A stretch of 52,775 nt of DNA. Origin: a bacterium. Its GTDB lineage: Bacteria; Sysuimicrobiota; Sysuimicrobiia; Sysuimicrobiales; Segetimicrobiaceae. Numbering within the stretch: position 1 is the stretch's first letter; every line of letters begins with the position of its first letter. This document shows positions 17,821-27,907 of the stretch, one piece after another. Under the pieces are notes generated by a model, which saw only the letters and a program-made list of their open reading frames with translations, was not told the DNA's origin and ran no database searches. Location: NCBI GenBank assembly GCA_035945995.1, contig DASYZR010000023.1:1-52775 (forward strand). Reading direction: 5' to 3'. Position numbers and translations under genes: made by a program.

Positions 17821-17829
17821 TGTACTACA
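17821..17829. promoter_or_regulatory. Candidate operator of the VapBC-like pair
   Basis: TGTACTACA is a 4-bp inverted repeat with a central base, 34 bp upstream of the antitoxin start. The surrounding ~50 bp is AT-richer than the rest of the region. RHH antitoxins usually bind such short palindromes. This is only suggestive. Confidence 0.2.
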
Positions 17830-17969
17830 TGGGCGCCGGCAAAGCAAATCGAAATCGACGCCGCCGGCGTTTTCGGCTACGGACGGATTTTCCGCGGACC
17901 GCAGGACCCTGAGCCCACGGGCCGCGAAGCACGCTGTGCCACAGCGGCTGAAGCCCAAGGAGTGATTCC

Positions 17970-18818
17970 GTGACCGGGGACCGTCCCCGCATCGGCATCG
18001 TCGGCGCGACGCGCAAGGAAACCGAAGAGAAGGCGTTCCAGGCCTATGTCGGGGCCATCGAGGACGCCGGCGGAACGCCCGTGCCGATCCTCCCGGGCAG
18101 CGGCGCAGACGTCCTCGAACGGGTGGACGGTCTCGTCCTGACCGGCGGACTCGATGTCGATCCACAGGCATACGGCCGGGACGTCGACCCTGTGATGTCG
18201 GTCGAGATTGACGCCGAGCGGGACGCCCTCGAACTTCCCCTGGTCCGTGAGGCCGTTCGGCGCGACCTGCCGATCCTGGCGGTCTGCCGCGGGATCCAGG
18301 TGCTCAACGTCGCCCTCGGCGGCACCCTCATCCAGGACGTCGACGTGGCCCGCACGGGCCGGCAGACGTGGAGCCATCAGCAACGGAAGGCTCAGCCGGA
18401 GGCGCCGCTCGACGCGGCGATGCACGAGGTCGACGTGATGCCCGGCAGCCGCCTTCGCGCGATCGCCGGAGCCGACCGCCTCGGCGTCAACACGTTCCAT
18501 CACCAGGCGATCGAGCGCGTCGCGCCGGGTCTCGTCGTGACCGCGCTCGCGGTCGAATCCGGCCTGCCCTCTACCGGGGGCGGGCCGGCGCTGATCGAAG
18601 CCGTCGAGGCCCCGGGCTGCCGGTGGGTGCTCGGCGTGCAGTGGCATCCCGAGCGCATGTGGCACAGCGCGCCGGCGCAGCGGCGTCTCTTCGTCGAGCT
18701 TGTCCGGGCCGCCGGTCGCGGGCGCGACGGTGGTGTCCCGCGTACGCCGGCGGGCGAGCAGCTCGGGGGCGAGGACGCCGCTGCCGGCCACCCTGCGGGC
18801 GGCCTCCGTGCCGGGTAG
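17970..18818 (+). CDS. Gamma-glutamyl hydrolase / class I glutamine amidotransferase-like (peptidase C26, PuuD-like)
   Basis: This 282-residue GATase1-fold hydrolase has nucleophile Cys106 in PILAVCRGIQVLN, and the His-Glu pair in GVQWHPE. GLVLTGGLDVDP is typical of the PuuD/C26 group, which hydrolyses gamma-glutamyl amides such as gamma-glutamyl-GABA. The last ~40 residues are Gly/Ala rich and low complexity. The GTG at 17970 follows AAGGAGTGA. It opens a coupled run of hydrolase genes: the next gene starts 11 bp before its end. The actual substrate is unknown. Confidence 0.85.
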   Translation: MTGDRPRIGIVGATRKETEEKAFQAYVGAIEDAGGTPVPILPGSGADVLERVDGLVLTGGLDVDPQAYGRDVDPVMSVEIDAERDALELPLVREAVRRDLPILAVCRGIQVLNVALGGTLIQDVDVARTGRQTWSHQQRKAQPEAPLDAAMHEVDVMPGSRLRAIAGADRLGVNTFHHQAIERVAPGLVVTALAVESGLPSTGGGPALIEAVEAPGCRWVLGVQWHPERMWHSAPAQRRLFVELVRAAGRGRDGGVPRTPAGEQLGGEDAAAGHPAGGLRAG

Positions 18819-19863
18819 CGTCCCGCTCGCCGCGGTCGAACGGGGCGGGCGGGTGGAGAGCGTCCACCGCGGCGCCGTCGCCGTCGCCGATCGCTTCGGC
18901 CGGGTGCGTTACGCGGCCGGCGATCCCGCGCTGCCGCTCTACTTGCGGTCGGCCTGCAAGCCTCTCCAGGCGCTGCCGTTCGTCGAAGGCGGGGGCGTCG
19001 AGACGTTCGGGTTCACCGGCGCCGAGCTCGCGGTGATCTGTGCGTCGCACGCGGCCGAGCCGGTGCACCTCGACGCGGTCCGGTCGATCTTGTCCAAGAT
19101 CGGCCTCGGCCCGTCCGCGCTGCGGTGCGGTCCCCACATGCCCTTCGACCCGGCGACGGCGGCGGCGCTGGCGCGCGCGGGACGGGCGCCGGAGGCGATC
19201 CACAACAACTGCTCCGGCAAGCACGCCGGGATGCTGGCCTCGTGCCGGCTCTACGAGTGGCCGACCGAGACCTACCTGGAGCCGGCGCATCCGCTGCAGC
19301 GCAGGATCGCTGCGATCATCGGCGAGTTCTGCGCGAACGGCGATTCGCTGCCGCAGGCCACCGACGGATGCGGCGTGCCCACCTTCTACGCCACGGTCGG
19401 AGGGCTCGCCCACGCCTTCGCCCGCCTCGCGGATCCGGGCGATCTGGCGGCTCCGCGCGCCGTCGCGGTCCGCCGCATCGGCGACGCGATGGCCGCGCAC
19501 CCGGTCATGGTCTCGGGCACGGGACGGCTCGCGACGTCCCTGATGGAAGTGCTCGGCAGCCGGCTGTTCTGCAAAGGCGGCGCGGAGGGCGGGTTCGGGA
19601 TCGCGCTCCGCAGCCAGGGGCTCGGCATCGCCGTGAAGATCGACGACGGCAACGCGCGTGCGATGGGGCCGGTGCTGGTGGACGTGCTGCGGCAGCTCGG
19701 CGTCGCCGGTCCGGCGGAGGTCGCGGCCCTCGCCGCGCACGCCCGGCCCGACGTGCGCAATACGCGCGGGCAGGTCGTGGGCGCGATCCGGTCGCTGGTC
19801 CATCTCGAGGAAGTGTCTCTGCACGGCACATCGCGGCAACCGGCCCAAGGGGGGAGCGCATGA
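18808..19863 (+). CDS. L-asparaginase II family protein (Rhizobium-type)
   Basis: This 351-residue protein has the hallmark motifs of the thermolabile asparaginase family: SACKPLQALPF, NNCSGKHAGML and TDGCGVPTF, plus the family N-terminus ERGGRVESVHRGAVAV. It is unrelated in fold to the E. coli AnsA/AnsB type. It hydrolyses asparagine to aspartate and ammonia in characterised members. The start GTG 18808, overlapping the preceding gene by 11 bp, is chosen because the conserved N-terminus begins six residues later. It overlaps the M55 peptidase by ATGA. Confidence 0.9.
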   Translation: MPGSVPLAAVERGGRVESVHRGAVAVADRFGRVRYAAGDPALPLYLRSACKPLQALPFVEGGGVETFGFTGAELAVICASHAAEPVHLDAVRSILSKIGLGPSALRCGPHMPFDPATAAALARAGRAPEAIHNNCSGKHAGMLASCRLYEWPTETYLEPAHPLQRRIAAIIGEFCANGDSLPQATDGCGVPTFYATVGGLAHAFARLADPGDLAAPRAVAVRRIGDAMAAHPVMVSGTGRLATSLMEVLGSRLFCKGGAEGGFGIALRSQGLGIAVKIDDGNARAMGPVLVDVLRQLGVAGPAEVAALAAHARPDVRNTRGQVVGAIRSLVHLEEVSLHGTSRQPAQGGSA

Positions 19864-20681
19864 AGATCTTCATCTCCGCGGACATGGAGGGGACCGCCGG
19901 CGTCACCGATTGGGACCAGGTGCTGGCGGGCCGGCCCGATTACGCGCGGTTTCGCCGGCTCATGACCGAAGAGGTCAACGCCGCGATTCTCGGCGCCCTC
20001 GAAGCCGGCGCCAAGGAAATCGTGGTCAACGACTCGCACGCGACGATGCGCAACCTGCTGATCGAGGAACTCCATCCCCAGGCCCAGCTCATCAGCGGCA
20101 GTCCCAAACCCTACAGCATGATGCAGGGCATCGATGCGTCGTTCGACGCCGTGTTCTTCACCGGGTACCATGCCGCGGCCGGCACGCAGGACGCGGTCCT
20201 GGATCACAGCTACAGCAGCGGATCCGTCCGCCAGATCAAACTCGGCAACCTCGTCGTCGGCGAGGCCGGGCTGAACGCCGCGCTCGCGGGCCAGTTCAAG
20301 GTCCCCGTCGCGCTCGTCACCGGAGACGCGACGGCGGTGGCGCAGCTCCGGAAGCTCGTTCCCCAGGTCGAGGCCGTCGCGGTGAAGGAGGCGATCGGCC
20401 GGCTCGCCGCGCGTTCGTACCAGCCCGTGGAAGCCCGCCGCCGGATCAAGGACGGCGCCGCGCGGGCGCTCAAACGGGCGCGCGATCTCAAGCCGTTCGC
20501 GGTCCCGAAGCCGGTCGCGCTGGAGATCGACTGGCTCTACACTTCGATGGCCGATCGCTGCATGCTGATCCCGGGCATGACCCGGGTGAGTCCCCGGGCC
20601 ACGGCCTTCAAGGCCAAGGACGCGGAGCAGGCCTTCTCGGTCACGGTCGCCTGCCTCGTCCTGGCGCGGTCGGTCGTGTAG
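19860..20681 (+). CDS. M55 family D-aminopeptidase (DppA-like)
   Basis: This 273-residue zinc peptidase has ligands of the DppA family conserved in place: Asp8 and Glu10 (SADMEG), His60 (NDSH), His104 (GYHAAAG) and Glu135 (GEAGLNA), with the catalytic His116 (LDHSY). Bacillus DppA is a decameric D-Ala-D-Ala aminopeptidase that recycles wall peptides. The ATG at 19860 overlaps the asparaginase stop. It sits with two amide hydrolases and upstream of NfeD, suggesting a peptide salvage role, though this is inference. Confidence 0.92.
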   Translation: MKIFISADMEGTAGVTDWDQVLAGRPDYARFRRLMTEEVNAAILGALEAGAKEIVVNDSHATMRNLLIEELHPQAQLISGSPKPYSMMQGIDASFDAVFFTGYHAAAGTQDAVLDHSYSSGSVRQIKLGNLVVGEAGLNAALAGQFKVPVALVTGDATAVAQLRKLVPQVEAVAVKEAIGRLAARSYQPVEARRRIKDGAARALKRARDLKPFAVPKPVALEIDWLYTSMADRCMLIPGMTRVSPRATAFKAKDAEQAFSVTVACLVLARSVV

Positions 20682-20722
20682 GAGGGCACAGGACCCTCTC
20701 GGCAAGCGTAGAACAGCACGCC

Positions 20723-22090
20723 ATGGCATGCGGCCGGCGGAGCCCCGCCGTTTCAATCAGCGCCCGCCTGCTCCTCGCCGTGCTGCTGGCCGCCGCAGCG
20801 GCCGGCGGGACCGTCGTGGCCGGGATGCCCGCGTTCGGCGCGCCGGCGCCGGGTCAAGGCACGCCTCAGGTCGACGTGGTGCAGCTCGACGGTATTATCG
20901 GTCCGGCGACCGCCCGCTACGTGCTCCGCGGCCTTCGGCAGGCCTCCGCCGACGGCGCGGAGGCGCTGATCATCGAGCTCGACACCCCCGGCGGTCTCCT
21001 GACCTCCATGGACCAGATCGCGAAGGCCCTATTGGCCTCGTCCACGCCGACGATCGTCTACGTGTGGCCGAGCGGCGCCCGCGCGGCGTCGGCGGGCGTG
21101 TTTGTGACCTACGCCGCGGACATCGCGACGATGGCGCCAACGACGCACCTCGGGGCCGCGCATCCCGTGAACGTGGCACCGGGCAACAGCCCCGAGGACA
21201 AGACGATGATCGCCAAGGTCACCAACGACGCGGTGGCCGAGATCCGGGGGTTCGCGGCGCGCCGCGGCCGGAACCCCGACTGGGCGGAGCGTGCGGTCCG
21301 CGAGAGCGTCTCGATCACCGACCAGGACGCGCTGCGCCTCCACGTGATCGACCTCGTCGCCGCCGATCCGGAGGCGCTGCTGGCCGCGGTCGACGGCCGC
21401 CGGGTGCAGCTGCCGGCCGGCGCGCGGGTTCTCCACACCCGGAACGCGCGGCTCGTCGGCATTCCGATGGACGTCACCGAGCGGCTCCTGCTGCTGCTCG
21501 GCGACCCGAACATCGGCTTCATCCTCATGACGATGGCGATCTACGGCATCATTTTCGAGCTCAGCAACCCCGGTTCGGTCTTTCCGGGCGTGATCGGCGG
21601 CCTCGCCCTGATCCTCGCGCTGGCCTCCTTTGCTGTCATCGAAGTGAACCTCGCGGGCCTGCTCCTCATCGGATTCGCGCTCATCCTTTTCATCGCGGAC
21701 CTCAAGGTGCCGAGCCACGGCATCCTCACCGCAGGCGGCCTCGCCGCGTTCATCCTCGGGGCGTTGCTGCTCACCGAGCGGCAGGCGCCGTTTCTCCGGA
21801 TTTCGATCACGCTCATTTTGACGATGGCGGGCCTGACGGCGGCGTTCTTCGCGTTCGCCGTGGGCGCCGGGATCCGGGCTCAGGCGCAAAAGGTGCACAC
21901 CGGCCGCGAAGCGTTGCTCGGCGCCACCGGGGTGGCGCGCAGCGACCTCGGACCGTCGGGCACGGTGTTCGTCGAGGGCGAGTTGTGGAGCGCGGAGTCG
22001 GAGGACGGGACGATCCCGGCCGGCCAGCGCGTCCGGGTCGTCCAGGTCCGTGGGCTGCACCTCGTCGTGCGCAAGGAGGAGAGGAAATGA
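20723..22090 (+). CDS. NfeD-type membrane serine protease (STOPP-family partner)
   Basis: This 455-residue full-length NfeD has a signal or anchor helix (~14-37), a ClpP-like serine protease domain (~48-240) with nucleophile Ser123 in ARAASAGVFV and a likely catalytic Lys165 (42 residues on, as in archaeal 1510-N), 4-5 membrane helices (~255-385), and a C-terminal OB-fold (~395-450). The archaeal homologue cleaves the hydrophobic end of its partner stomatin. The partner slipin is encoded immediately downstream with an ATGA overlap. Start ATG 20723 precedes the hydrophobic helix; no strong ribosome binding site is seen. Confidence 0.9.
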   Translation: MACGRRSPAVSISARLLLAVLLAAAAAGGTVVAGMPAFGAPAPGQGTPQVDVVQLDGIIGPATARYVLRGLRQASADGAEALIIELDTPGGLLTSMDQIAKALLASSTPTIVYVWPSGARAASAGVFVTYAADIATMAPTTHLGAAHPVNVAPGNSPEDKTMIAKVTNDAVAEIRGFAARRGRNPDWAERAVRESVSITDQDALRLHVIDLVAADPEALLAAVDGRRVQLPAGARVLHTRNARLVGIPMDVTERLLLLLGDPNIGFILMTMAIYGIIFELSNPGSVFPGVIGGLALILALASFAVIEVNLAGLLLIGFALILFIADLKVPSHGILTAGGLAAFILGALLLTERQAPFLRISITLILTMAGLTAAFFAFAVGAGIRAQAQKVHTGREALLGATGVARSDLGPSGTVFVEGELWSAESEDGTIPAGQRVRVVQVRGLHLVVRKEERK

Positions 22091-22872
22091 TATCGTACAT
22101 CGCGCCGCTGCTCGTGGCTGTGATCCTCGTCGCCTTGTCGCTGCTCGGTTCGACCATCAAGATCGCGCGTGAATACGAGCGGGGCGTGGTGTTCCGCCTC
22201 GGCCGCCTCGTCGGGGCGCGCGGCCCGGGGGTCATCATCCTTATCCCCGTGGTCGACCGCATGATCAAGATCGACCTGCGGGTGGTCACGCTGGACATCC
22301 CGCGGCAGGAGATGATGACGCGCGACAACGTGCCGGTGACGGTCGACGCGGTGGTGTACTTTCGGATCGTCAACCCCGAGGACGCGATCGTCAAGGTCGA
22401 GAACTTCAGCCGCGCGACGTATCTCGTCGCCCAGACGACGTTGCGCAGCACGCTCGGACAGCACGAGCTCGACGACCTCCTCGCCCAGCGCGACAAGATC
22501 AACCAGCAGCTTCAGCGTGTGATCGACGAAACCACCGAGCCGTGGGGCATCAAGGTCACGCTCGTCGAGGTGCGGGACGTCGTCCTGCCGGAGAGCATGA
22601 AGCGCGCGATGGCGCGGCAGGCCGAGGTCGAGCGCGAGCGGCGAGCCAAGGTCATCAACGCCGAAGGCGAATTTCAGGCGGCGGAAAAACTCGTGGAGGC
22701 GGCGGCCAAGATCTCCAAGCAGCCGATCGCCCTTCAGCTGCGGTACCTGCAGGCGCTGACCGAGGTCGCCTCGGAGCAGAACTCGACGACGATCTTTCCG
22801 GTGCCGATCGATCTCCTCACGCCGTTTCTCAAGCGCGGCGGCGGCGACGGCGGCCCCGCCGGCGCTGGCTAG
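22087..22872 (+). CDS. Slipin (stomatin/SPFH-domain membrane protein)
   Basis: This 261-residue protein has an N-terminal membrane hairpin (~3-24), an SPFH domain (~27-195; EYERGVVFRLGRL, RDNVPVTVDAVVYFRI) and a C-terminal helix rich in Ala and Glu. The C-terminus (FPVPIDLLTPF) is the type cleaved by NfeD proteases. Slipins form membrane microdomain scaffolds. The ATG overlaps the nfeD stop, the usual NfeD-slipin pair. It ends 31 nt before the inferred tsaE start. Confidence 0.92.
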   Translation: MISYIAPLLVAVILVALSLLGSTIKIAREYERGVVFRLGRLVGARGPGVIILIPVVDRMIKIDLRVVTLDIPRQEMMTRDNVPVTVDAVVYFRIVNPEDAIVKVENFSRATYLVAQTTLRSTLGQHELDDLLAQRDKINQQLQRVIDETTEPWGIKVTLVEVRDVVLPESMKRAMARQAEVERERRAKVINAEGEFQAAEKLVEAAAKISKQPIALQLRYLQALTEVASEQNSTTIFPVPIDLLTPFLKRGGGDGGPAGAG

Positions 22873-22903
22873 CTCGACCCCCGGCGCGTGCGGCCCCGGC
22901 GCG

Positions 22904-23380
22904 CTGGTCATTCAGACGGGGAGTCCGGAGAAGACGCGGGCGCTCGGTGAGGCGCTCGGCCGCGTGCTTCGCGAATGCGACGCGCGCGGGGCGGTGGTGG
23001 CACTCACCGGACCGCTCGGCTCCGGAAAGACGTGCTTCGTGCAGGGGCTCGCCCGGGGGCTCGGCGCCGGCGGGTACGTCCGCAGCCCGACGTTCATGCT
23101 CGTTCACGAGTACCCGGGCCCGCTGCCCCTTCATCACGTCGACCTGTACCGGATCGGTCCCGCCGAAGTCGACGCGCTCGGCCTCGAGGAGATCCTGGAG
23201 GGCGACGGCGTCACCGCGGTCGAGTGGCCCGGGTCCGAAGGGTTCCTGCCGCCCGACCATGTGTCCGTGGAGATGTCCTATGGGGAGGGCGAGAACGCGC
23301 GGGCCGCGCGCGTCACGGCCCGCGGCGATCGGTCACGTCGGATCGTGGACGGGCTGCGCGGGTGCGTGTCCTCGCAATAG
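22904..23380 (+). CDS. tsaE: tRNA t6A synthesis ATPase TsaE
   Basis: TsaE is a P-loop ATPase needed for t6A37 modification of ANN-decoding tRNAs. The Walker A GPLGSGKT is at residues 36-43, and the family motifs SPTFMLVHEY, HHVDLYRI and VEWP follow. Homology extends upstream of the first standard start (GTG 22964): the codons before it encode SPEKTRALGEALGRVL, the normal N-terminal helix of TsaE. No ATG, GTG or TTG exists in frame back to the stop at 22757, so a CTG at 22904 is proposed. A GTG 22964 start would remove 20 residues including this helix. It overlaps tsaB by 19 bp. Confidence 0.85.
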   Translation: MVIQTGSPEKTRALGEALGRVLRECDARGAVVALTGPLGSGKTCFVQGLARGLGAGGYVRSPTFMLVHEYPGPLPLHHVDLYRIGPAEVDALGLEEILEGDGVTAVEWPGSEGFLPPDHVSVEMSYGEGENARAARVTARGDRSRRIVDGLRGCVSSQ

Positions 23381-24105
23381 AGACCGCGACCCCCGTGGCG
23401 AGCGTCGCGCTCGTGGATGCCGCCGGCGTCGCGGCCTCGCGTACGCTGCGGGCCCCGATGCGGCATCTCGAGTGGGTGGCGGCCGCGATCGACGGCATGC
23501 TGCGGGATCTGGGGTGGGGCCCCGAGGCGGTGGACGCGGTCGCGTCCGGTCGAGGACCGGGCGGCTTCACCGGCCTGCGAATCGGGATCGCGACGGCCGC
23601 GGCCTGGGCCCGTGCGCGCCACACCCCGCTCCTCGGCGTGGACACCCTGGAGACGCTGGCGTGCTCGGCCGCCGCGGGCGGGCTCGTCGTCCCGGTCCTC
23701 GACGCGCACCGGGGCGAGGTGGCGGCCGCGCTCTACCGCTGCGCTCCGCCGTTCGAGCCGGTGTGCCTGCTGCCCGCCGTCGTCGCCGTCCCCGACGTGG
23801 TGGTGGCCGAGATACGGGGGACACTCCAGGCGGAAGGCGCGGTGCCTGACGGACTCGTCGTGGCCGGGGCCGGTCTCGCGCGGTACCGGGAGCAACTCGC
23901 GGCGCTCCTCGGGGCGGCCGGCGTCCGGCAGGTCATCGAGCGGCCCGACGCGCATCCGCGCGCCGAGACCGCGGGGCTTCTCGCGCGGCCGCGCCTGCTT
24001 CGCGGTGTTCGGGACGAGGCGGCCCGGTTGCTGCCGGCGTACGGACGGCGTCCGGTGGCGCGGTTGTGGCAGGAAACATCTCCGCGGCCGGGAAGCGGGG
24101 GATGA
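23362..24105 (+). CDS. tsaB: tRNA t6A synthesis protein TsaB
   Basis: This 247-residue ASKHA-fold protein partners TsaD in t6A synthesis. The N-terminus RVLAIETATPVASVAL and the motif GRGPGGFTGLRIGIATA (residues ~63-79) are diagnostic. It is non-catalytic in the family and bridges TsaD and TsaE. The GTG start overlaps tsaE by 19 bp. It overlaps rimI by ATGA, giving the common tsaE-tsaB-rimI-tsaD operon. Confidence 0.94.
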   Translation: MRVLAIETATPVASVALVDAAGVAASRTLRAPMRHLEWVAAAIDGMLRDLGWGPEAVDAVASGRGPGGFTGLRIGIATAAAWARARHTPLLGVDTLETLACSAAAGGLVVPVLDAHRGEVAAALYRCAPPFEPVCLLPAVVAVPDVVVAEIRGTLQAEGAVPDGLVVAGAGLARYREQLAALLGAAGVRQVIERPDAHPRAETAGLLARPRLLRGVRDEAARLLPAYGRRPVARLWQETSPRPGSGG

Positions 24106-24650
24106 CCATGGTCATCGCGAACGAGCGGCTCTCCATCGGCCCGATGCGCGAGGAAGACATTCCCCGCGTGCTGGAGATCGAGCAGGCGTCGTTCCCGTCG
24201 CCGTGGCCGCGCGACGCGTATCTTCGGGAGTTGCGCGACAACCGTCTGGCCTGCTACCTGGTCGCCCGCGGCGCCGACGCCGTCGTCGGCTACACGGGAA
24301 TGTGGATCATCCTCGACGAGGCGCACGTGACGACGATCGCGGTGGCCCCGGAGAGCCGGCGGAACCGGATCGGCGAGCGGCTGCTGGTCGCCCTCATCGC
24401 CGAGGCGATGCGCCGGGGGGCGCGGTGGATCACGCTCGAGGTCCGCCGCACCAACGGCAACGCGCAGGCGCTGTACCGGAAATACGGCTTCAAGGAGATC
24501 GGCGTCCGCAAAGGCTACTACAGCGACAACCGCGAGGACGCCATCGTCATGTGGACCGGCAACGTGTACGAGCCGGCATTCCAGGAGCGCTTCACGCGCA
24601 ACCGGGGCCTCCTCGACGCGGCCACGGGTGGGACGAATCCCGGCGCGTAG
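24102..24650 (+). CDS. rimI: Ribosomal-protein-alanine N-acetyltransferase RimI-like
   Basis: This 182-residue GNAT protein acetylates the N-terminal Ala of S18 in E. coli. The acetyl-CoA loop is VAPESRRNRIGERLL (residues ~78-92), and the family-specific LEVRRTNGNAQALYRKYGF follows. The ATG at 24102 overlaps the tsaB stop; an in-frame GTG at 24066 would add 12 residues with no family support. Position between tsaB and tsaD is the standard context for rimI. The C-terminal ~30 residues (VYEPAFQERFTRNRG...) extend past the GNAT core. Confidence 0.9.
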   Translation: MTMVIANERLSIGPMREEDIPRVLEIEQASFPSPWPRDAYLRELRDNRLACYLVARGADAVVGYTGMWIILDEAHVTTIAVAPESRRNRIGERLLVALIAEAMRRGARWITLEVRRTNGNAQALYRKYGFKEIGVRKGYYSDNREDAIVMWTGNVYEPAFQERFTRNRGLLDAATGGTNPGA

Positions 24651-24657
24651 CTCCTTC

Positions 24658-25716
24658 GTGCGCATCCTCGGCATCGAGACCTCCTGCGACGAAACCGCCG
24701 CGGCCGTGCTTGACTGGCCCCTGGTCAGGGTGCGCTCGAGCGTCGTGGCGTCCCAGGTGGACCTGCACGCCCGCTACGGGGGCGTCGTCCCCGAACTCGC
24801 CTCGCGCCGGCACCTCGAGCGGCTGGGGCCGGTGATCGACGAGGCGCTCGACCGCGCGGCGACGTCCCTCCAGGAACTGGACGCGATCGCGGTGACGTGC
24901 GGTCCGGGCCTCGTCGGAGCCCTCACGGTGGGCGTCGCGGCGGCCAAGAGCCTGTCGCTGGCGCTTGCCCTCCCGCTGATCGGCGTGAACCACGTCGAAG
25001 GGCACATCTACGCGGCGTTCCTCGATCACCCGGATATCGTGCTGCCGGCCGTCGTCCTCATCGTCTCCGGGGCGCACACGGACCTGCTCGTCATGCACGG
25101 TCGCGGCGCCTACGAAATGCTGGGCCGTACCCGGGACGATGCGGCGGGAGAGGCCTTCGACAAGGCGGCCCGCGCGCTCGGGTTCGCCTATCCGGGGGGC
25201 CCTGCGATCGAGCAGGCCGCGCGCCTGCCCCGCGCGAGCCGGGGCGCAGGCCGGACCGACGCCGTCGCGCTGCCGCTCCCATTTCCCGATGAGGCAAGCT
25301 TCGACTTCTCCTTCAGCGGCCTCAAGACTGCGGTGCTGCGGGCGGCGGGGCGCTCCGCCGGGTCGCCCGCCGACATCGCGGCGGCCTTCCAGGACGCGGT
25401 CACGCGAGTGCTCGTCGACAAGACGATGCGCGCCGCCCGTACCCGGGGCGCGCGCACGATCATCGTCACCGGCGGCGTGGCCGCCAACGCCCTGCTGCGG
25501 TCGCGAATGGCGGAGGCGGCCGGCCGGGCCGGCATTCCGCTCCACGTCCCGCCGCTCGCGCTGTGCACCGACAACGCCGCGATGATCGCGGCGGCCGGGG
25601 CCGATCACCTGAGCCGGGGCGAGTGTTCGAGCCTGCGTCTCGGAGCGTATGCCGACATGGACATTACCGCCCCGATACCCGAGACCCAGGTCGGCGTTCC
25701 GCGGAACGGGGGATAG
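24658..25716 (+). CDS. tsaD: tRNA N6-adenosine threonylcarbamoyltransferase TsaD
   Basis: It transfers the threonylcarbamoyl group to A37 of tRNA. The 352-residue protein has RILGIETSCDET at the start, the metal motif HVEGH and the C-terminal GGVAANALLRSRM and CTDNAAMIAAAG motifs. The usual SGGHT loop reads SGAHT here, a conservative change. GTG 24658 gives the canonical N-terminus; GTG 24628, overlapping rimI, would add 10 residues. It ends the long coupled run that began at 17970 and is followed by a new promoter and CIRCE. Confidence 0.95.
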   Translation: MRILGIETSCDETAAAVLDWPLVRVRSSVVASQVDLHARYGGVVPELASRRHLERLGPVIDEALDRAATSLQELDAIAVTCGPGLVGALTVGVAAAKSLSLALALPLIGVNHVEGHIYAAFLDHPDIVLPAVVLIVSGAHTDLLVMHGRGAYEMLGRTRDDAAGEAFDKAARALGFAYPGGPAIEQAARLPRASRGAGRTDAVALPLPFPDEASFDFSFSGLKTAVLRAAGRSAGSPADIAAAFQDAVTRVLVDKTMRAARTRGARTIIVTGGVAANALLRSRMAEAAGRAGIPLHVPPLALCTDNAAMIAAAGADHLSRGECSSLRLGAYADMDITAPIPETQVGVPRNGG

Positions 25717-25837
25717 TATGGCGGCATGGCACGGAAAATGAAGCAATGTGGCGATATAGCGCGATCCGAAGAGCATTGATAACATAATCACCACTTTTCC
25801 GGTAGATTCGAGATTACCGCCTGCTGCCGAGTTCCCC

Positions 25838-25843
25838 TATAGT
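25838..25843 (+). promoter_or_regulatory. Probable -10 element of groESL
   Basis: TATAGT lies 12 bp before the CIRCE element. A weak TTACCG at 25814-25819 gives an 18-bp spacer. A start near 25850 would place CIRCE at about +6, the usual arrangement for HrcA repression. The region 25717-25850 is markedly AT-richer than the genes around it. Confidence 0.45.
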
Positions 25844-25855
25844 TGACGGTGGTGG

Positions 25856-25882
25856 TTAGCACTCGGCCGAATGGAGTGCTAA
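25856..25882 (+). promoter_or_regulatory. CIRCE operator (HrcA binding site)
   Basis: TTAGCACTC-N9-GAGTGCTAA is a perfect match to the CIRCE consensus, 28 bp upstream of the groES start. Known role: HrcA repressor, itself dependent on GroEL, binds here and releases on heat stress. This predicts an hrcA gene elsewhere in the genome. Confidence 0.97.
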
Positions 25883-25909
25883 GTCCAGAATCTCGCAGGG
25901 AGGGAGCCA

Positions 25910-26221
25910 ATGAACCTGAAGCCGCTTGGGGATCGCATTGTCGTCAAGGTTGTCGAGGAGCTCGAGCGCACGAAGGGCGGTATCGTTCTGCCCGACACTG
26001 CGAAGGAGAAGCCGCAGGAGGCCGAGGTGGCGGCCGTTGGACCGGGCGCGCGCAACGAGAAGGGCGACCGCATCCCGATGGAGGTCAAGGTCGGCGATCG
26101 CGTGGTGTTCCAGAAGTACTCGGGCACGGAGTTCAAGCTGGACGACGAGGAGTACCTGATCCTCCGTGAGAGCGACGTGCTCGCGATCGTGACCAAGGAA
26201 AAGGCCAAGGCGCGCGCGTAA
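25910..26221 (+). CDS. groES: Co-chaperonin GroES
   Basis: This 103-residue GroES forms the heptameric lid of GroEL. It has the conserved start [13 protein letters not shown], a mobile-loop region [18 protein letters not shown] (~residues 19-36) and the C-terminal [14 protein letters not shown] ribosome binding site GGGAGGGAG precedes the ATG. A short Lys/Ala tail (EKAKARA) makes it a few residues longer than typical. It is regulated by the CIRCE at 25856 and is cotranscribed with groEL 21 nt downstream. Confidence 0.97.
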   Translation: MNLKPLGDRIVVKVVEELERTKGGIVLPDTAKEKPQEAEVAAVGPGARNEKGDRIPMEVKVGDRVVFQKYSGTEFKLDDEEYLILRESDVLAIVTKEKAKARA

Positions 26222-27856
<1,635 letters not shown>

Positions 27857-27872
27857 CGGCGGACCGCGTGGC

Positions 27873-27894
27873 GCCGGCGCGCTGGCGCGCCGGC
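27873..27894 (+). repeat. GC-rich hairpin after groEL
   Basis: GCCGGCGCG and CGCGCCGGC form a perfect 9-bp stem with a CTGG loop, 16 nt after the groEL stop. It lacks a T-tract and precedes the real terminator by 14 nt. It may stabilise the groESL mRNA 3' end. Confidence 0.45.
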
Positions 27895-27907
27895 CCGTGA
27901 ACTCAAA

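Noticed and set aside
24066-24101. An earlier GTG start for rimI
   Set aside because: It adds 12 residues without family similarity and deepens the overlap with tsaB; ATG 24102 gives the common ATGA overlap.
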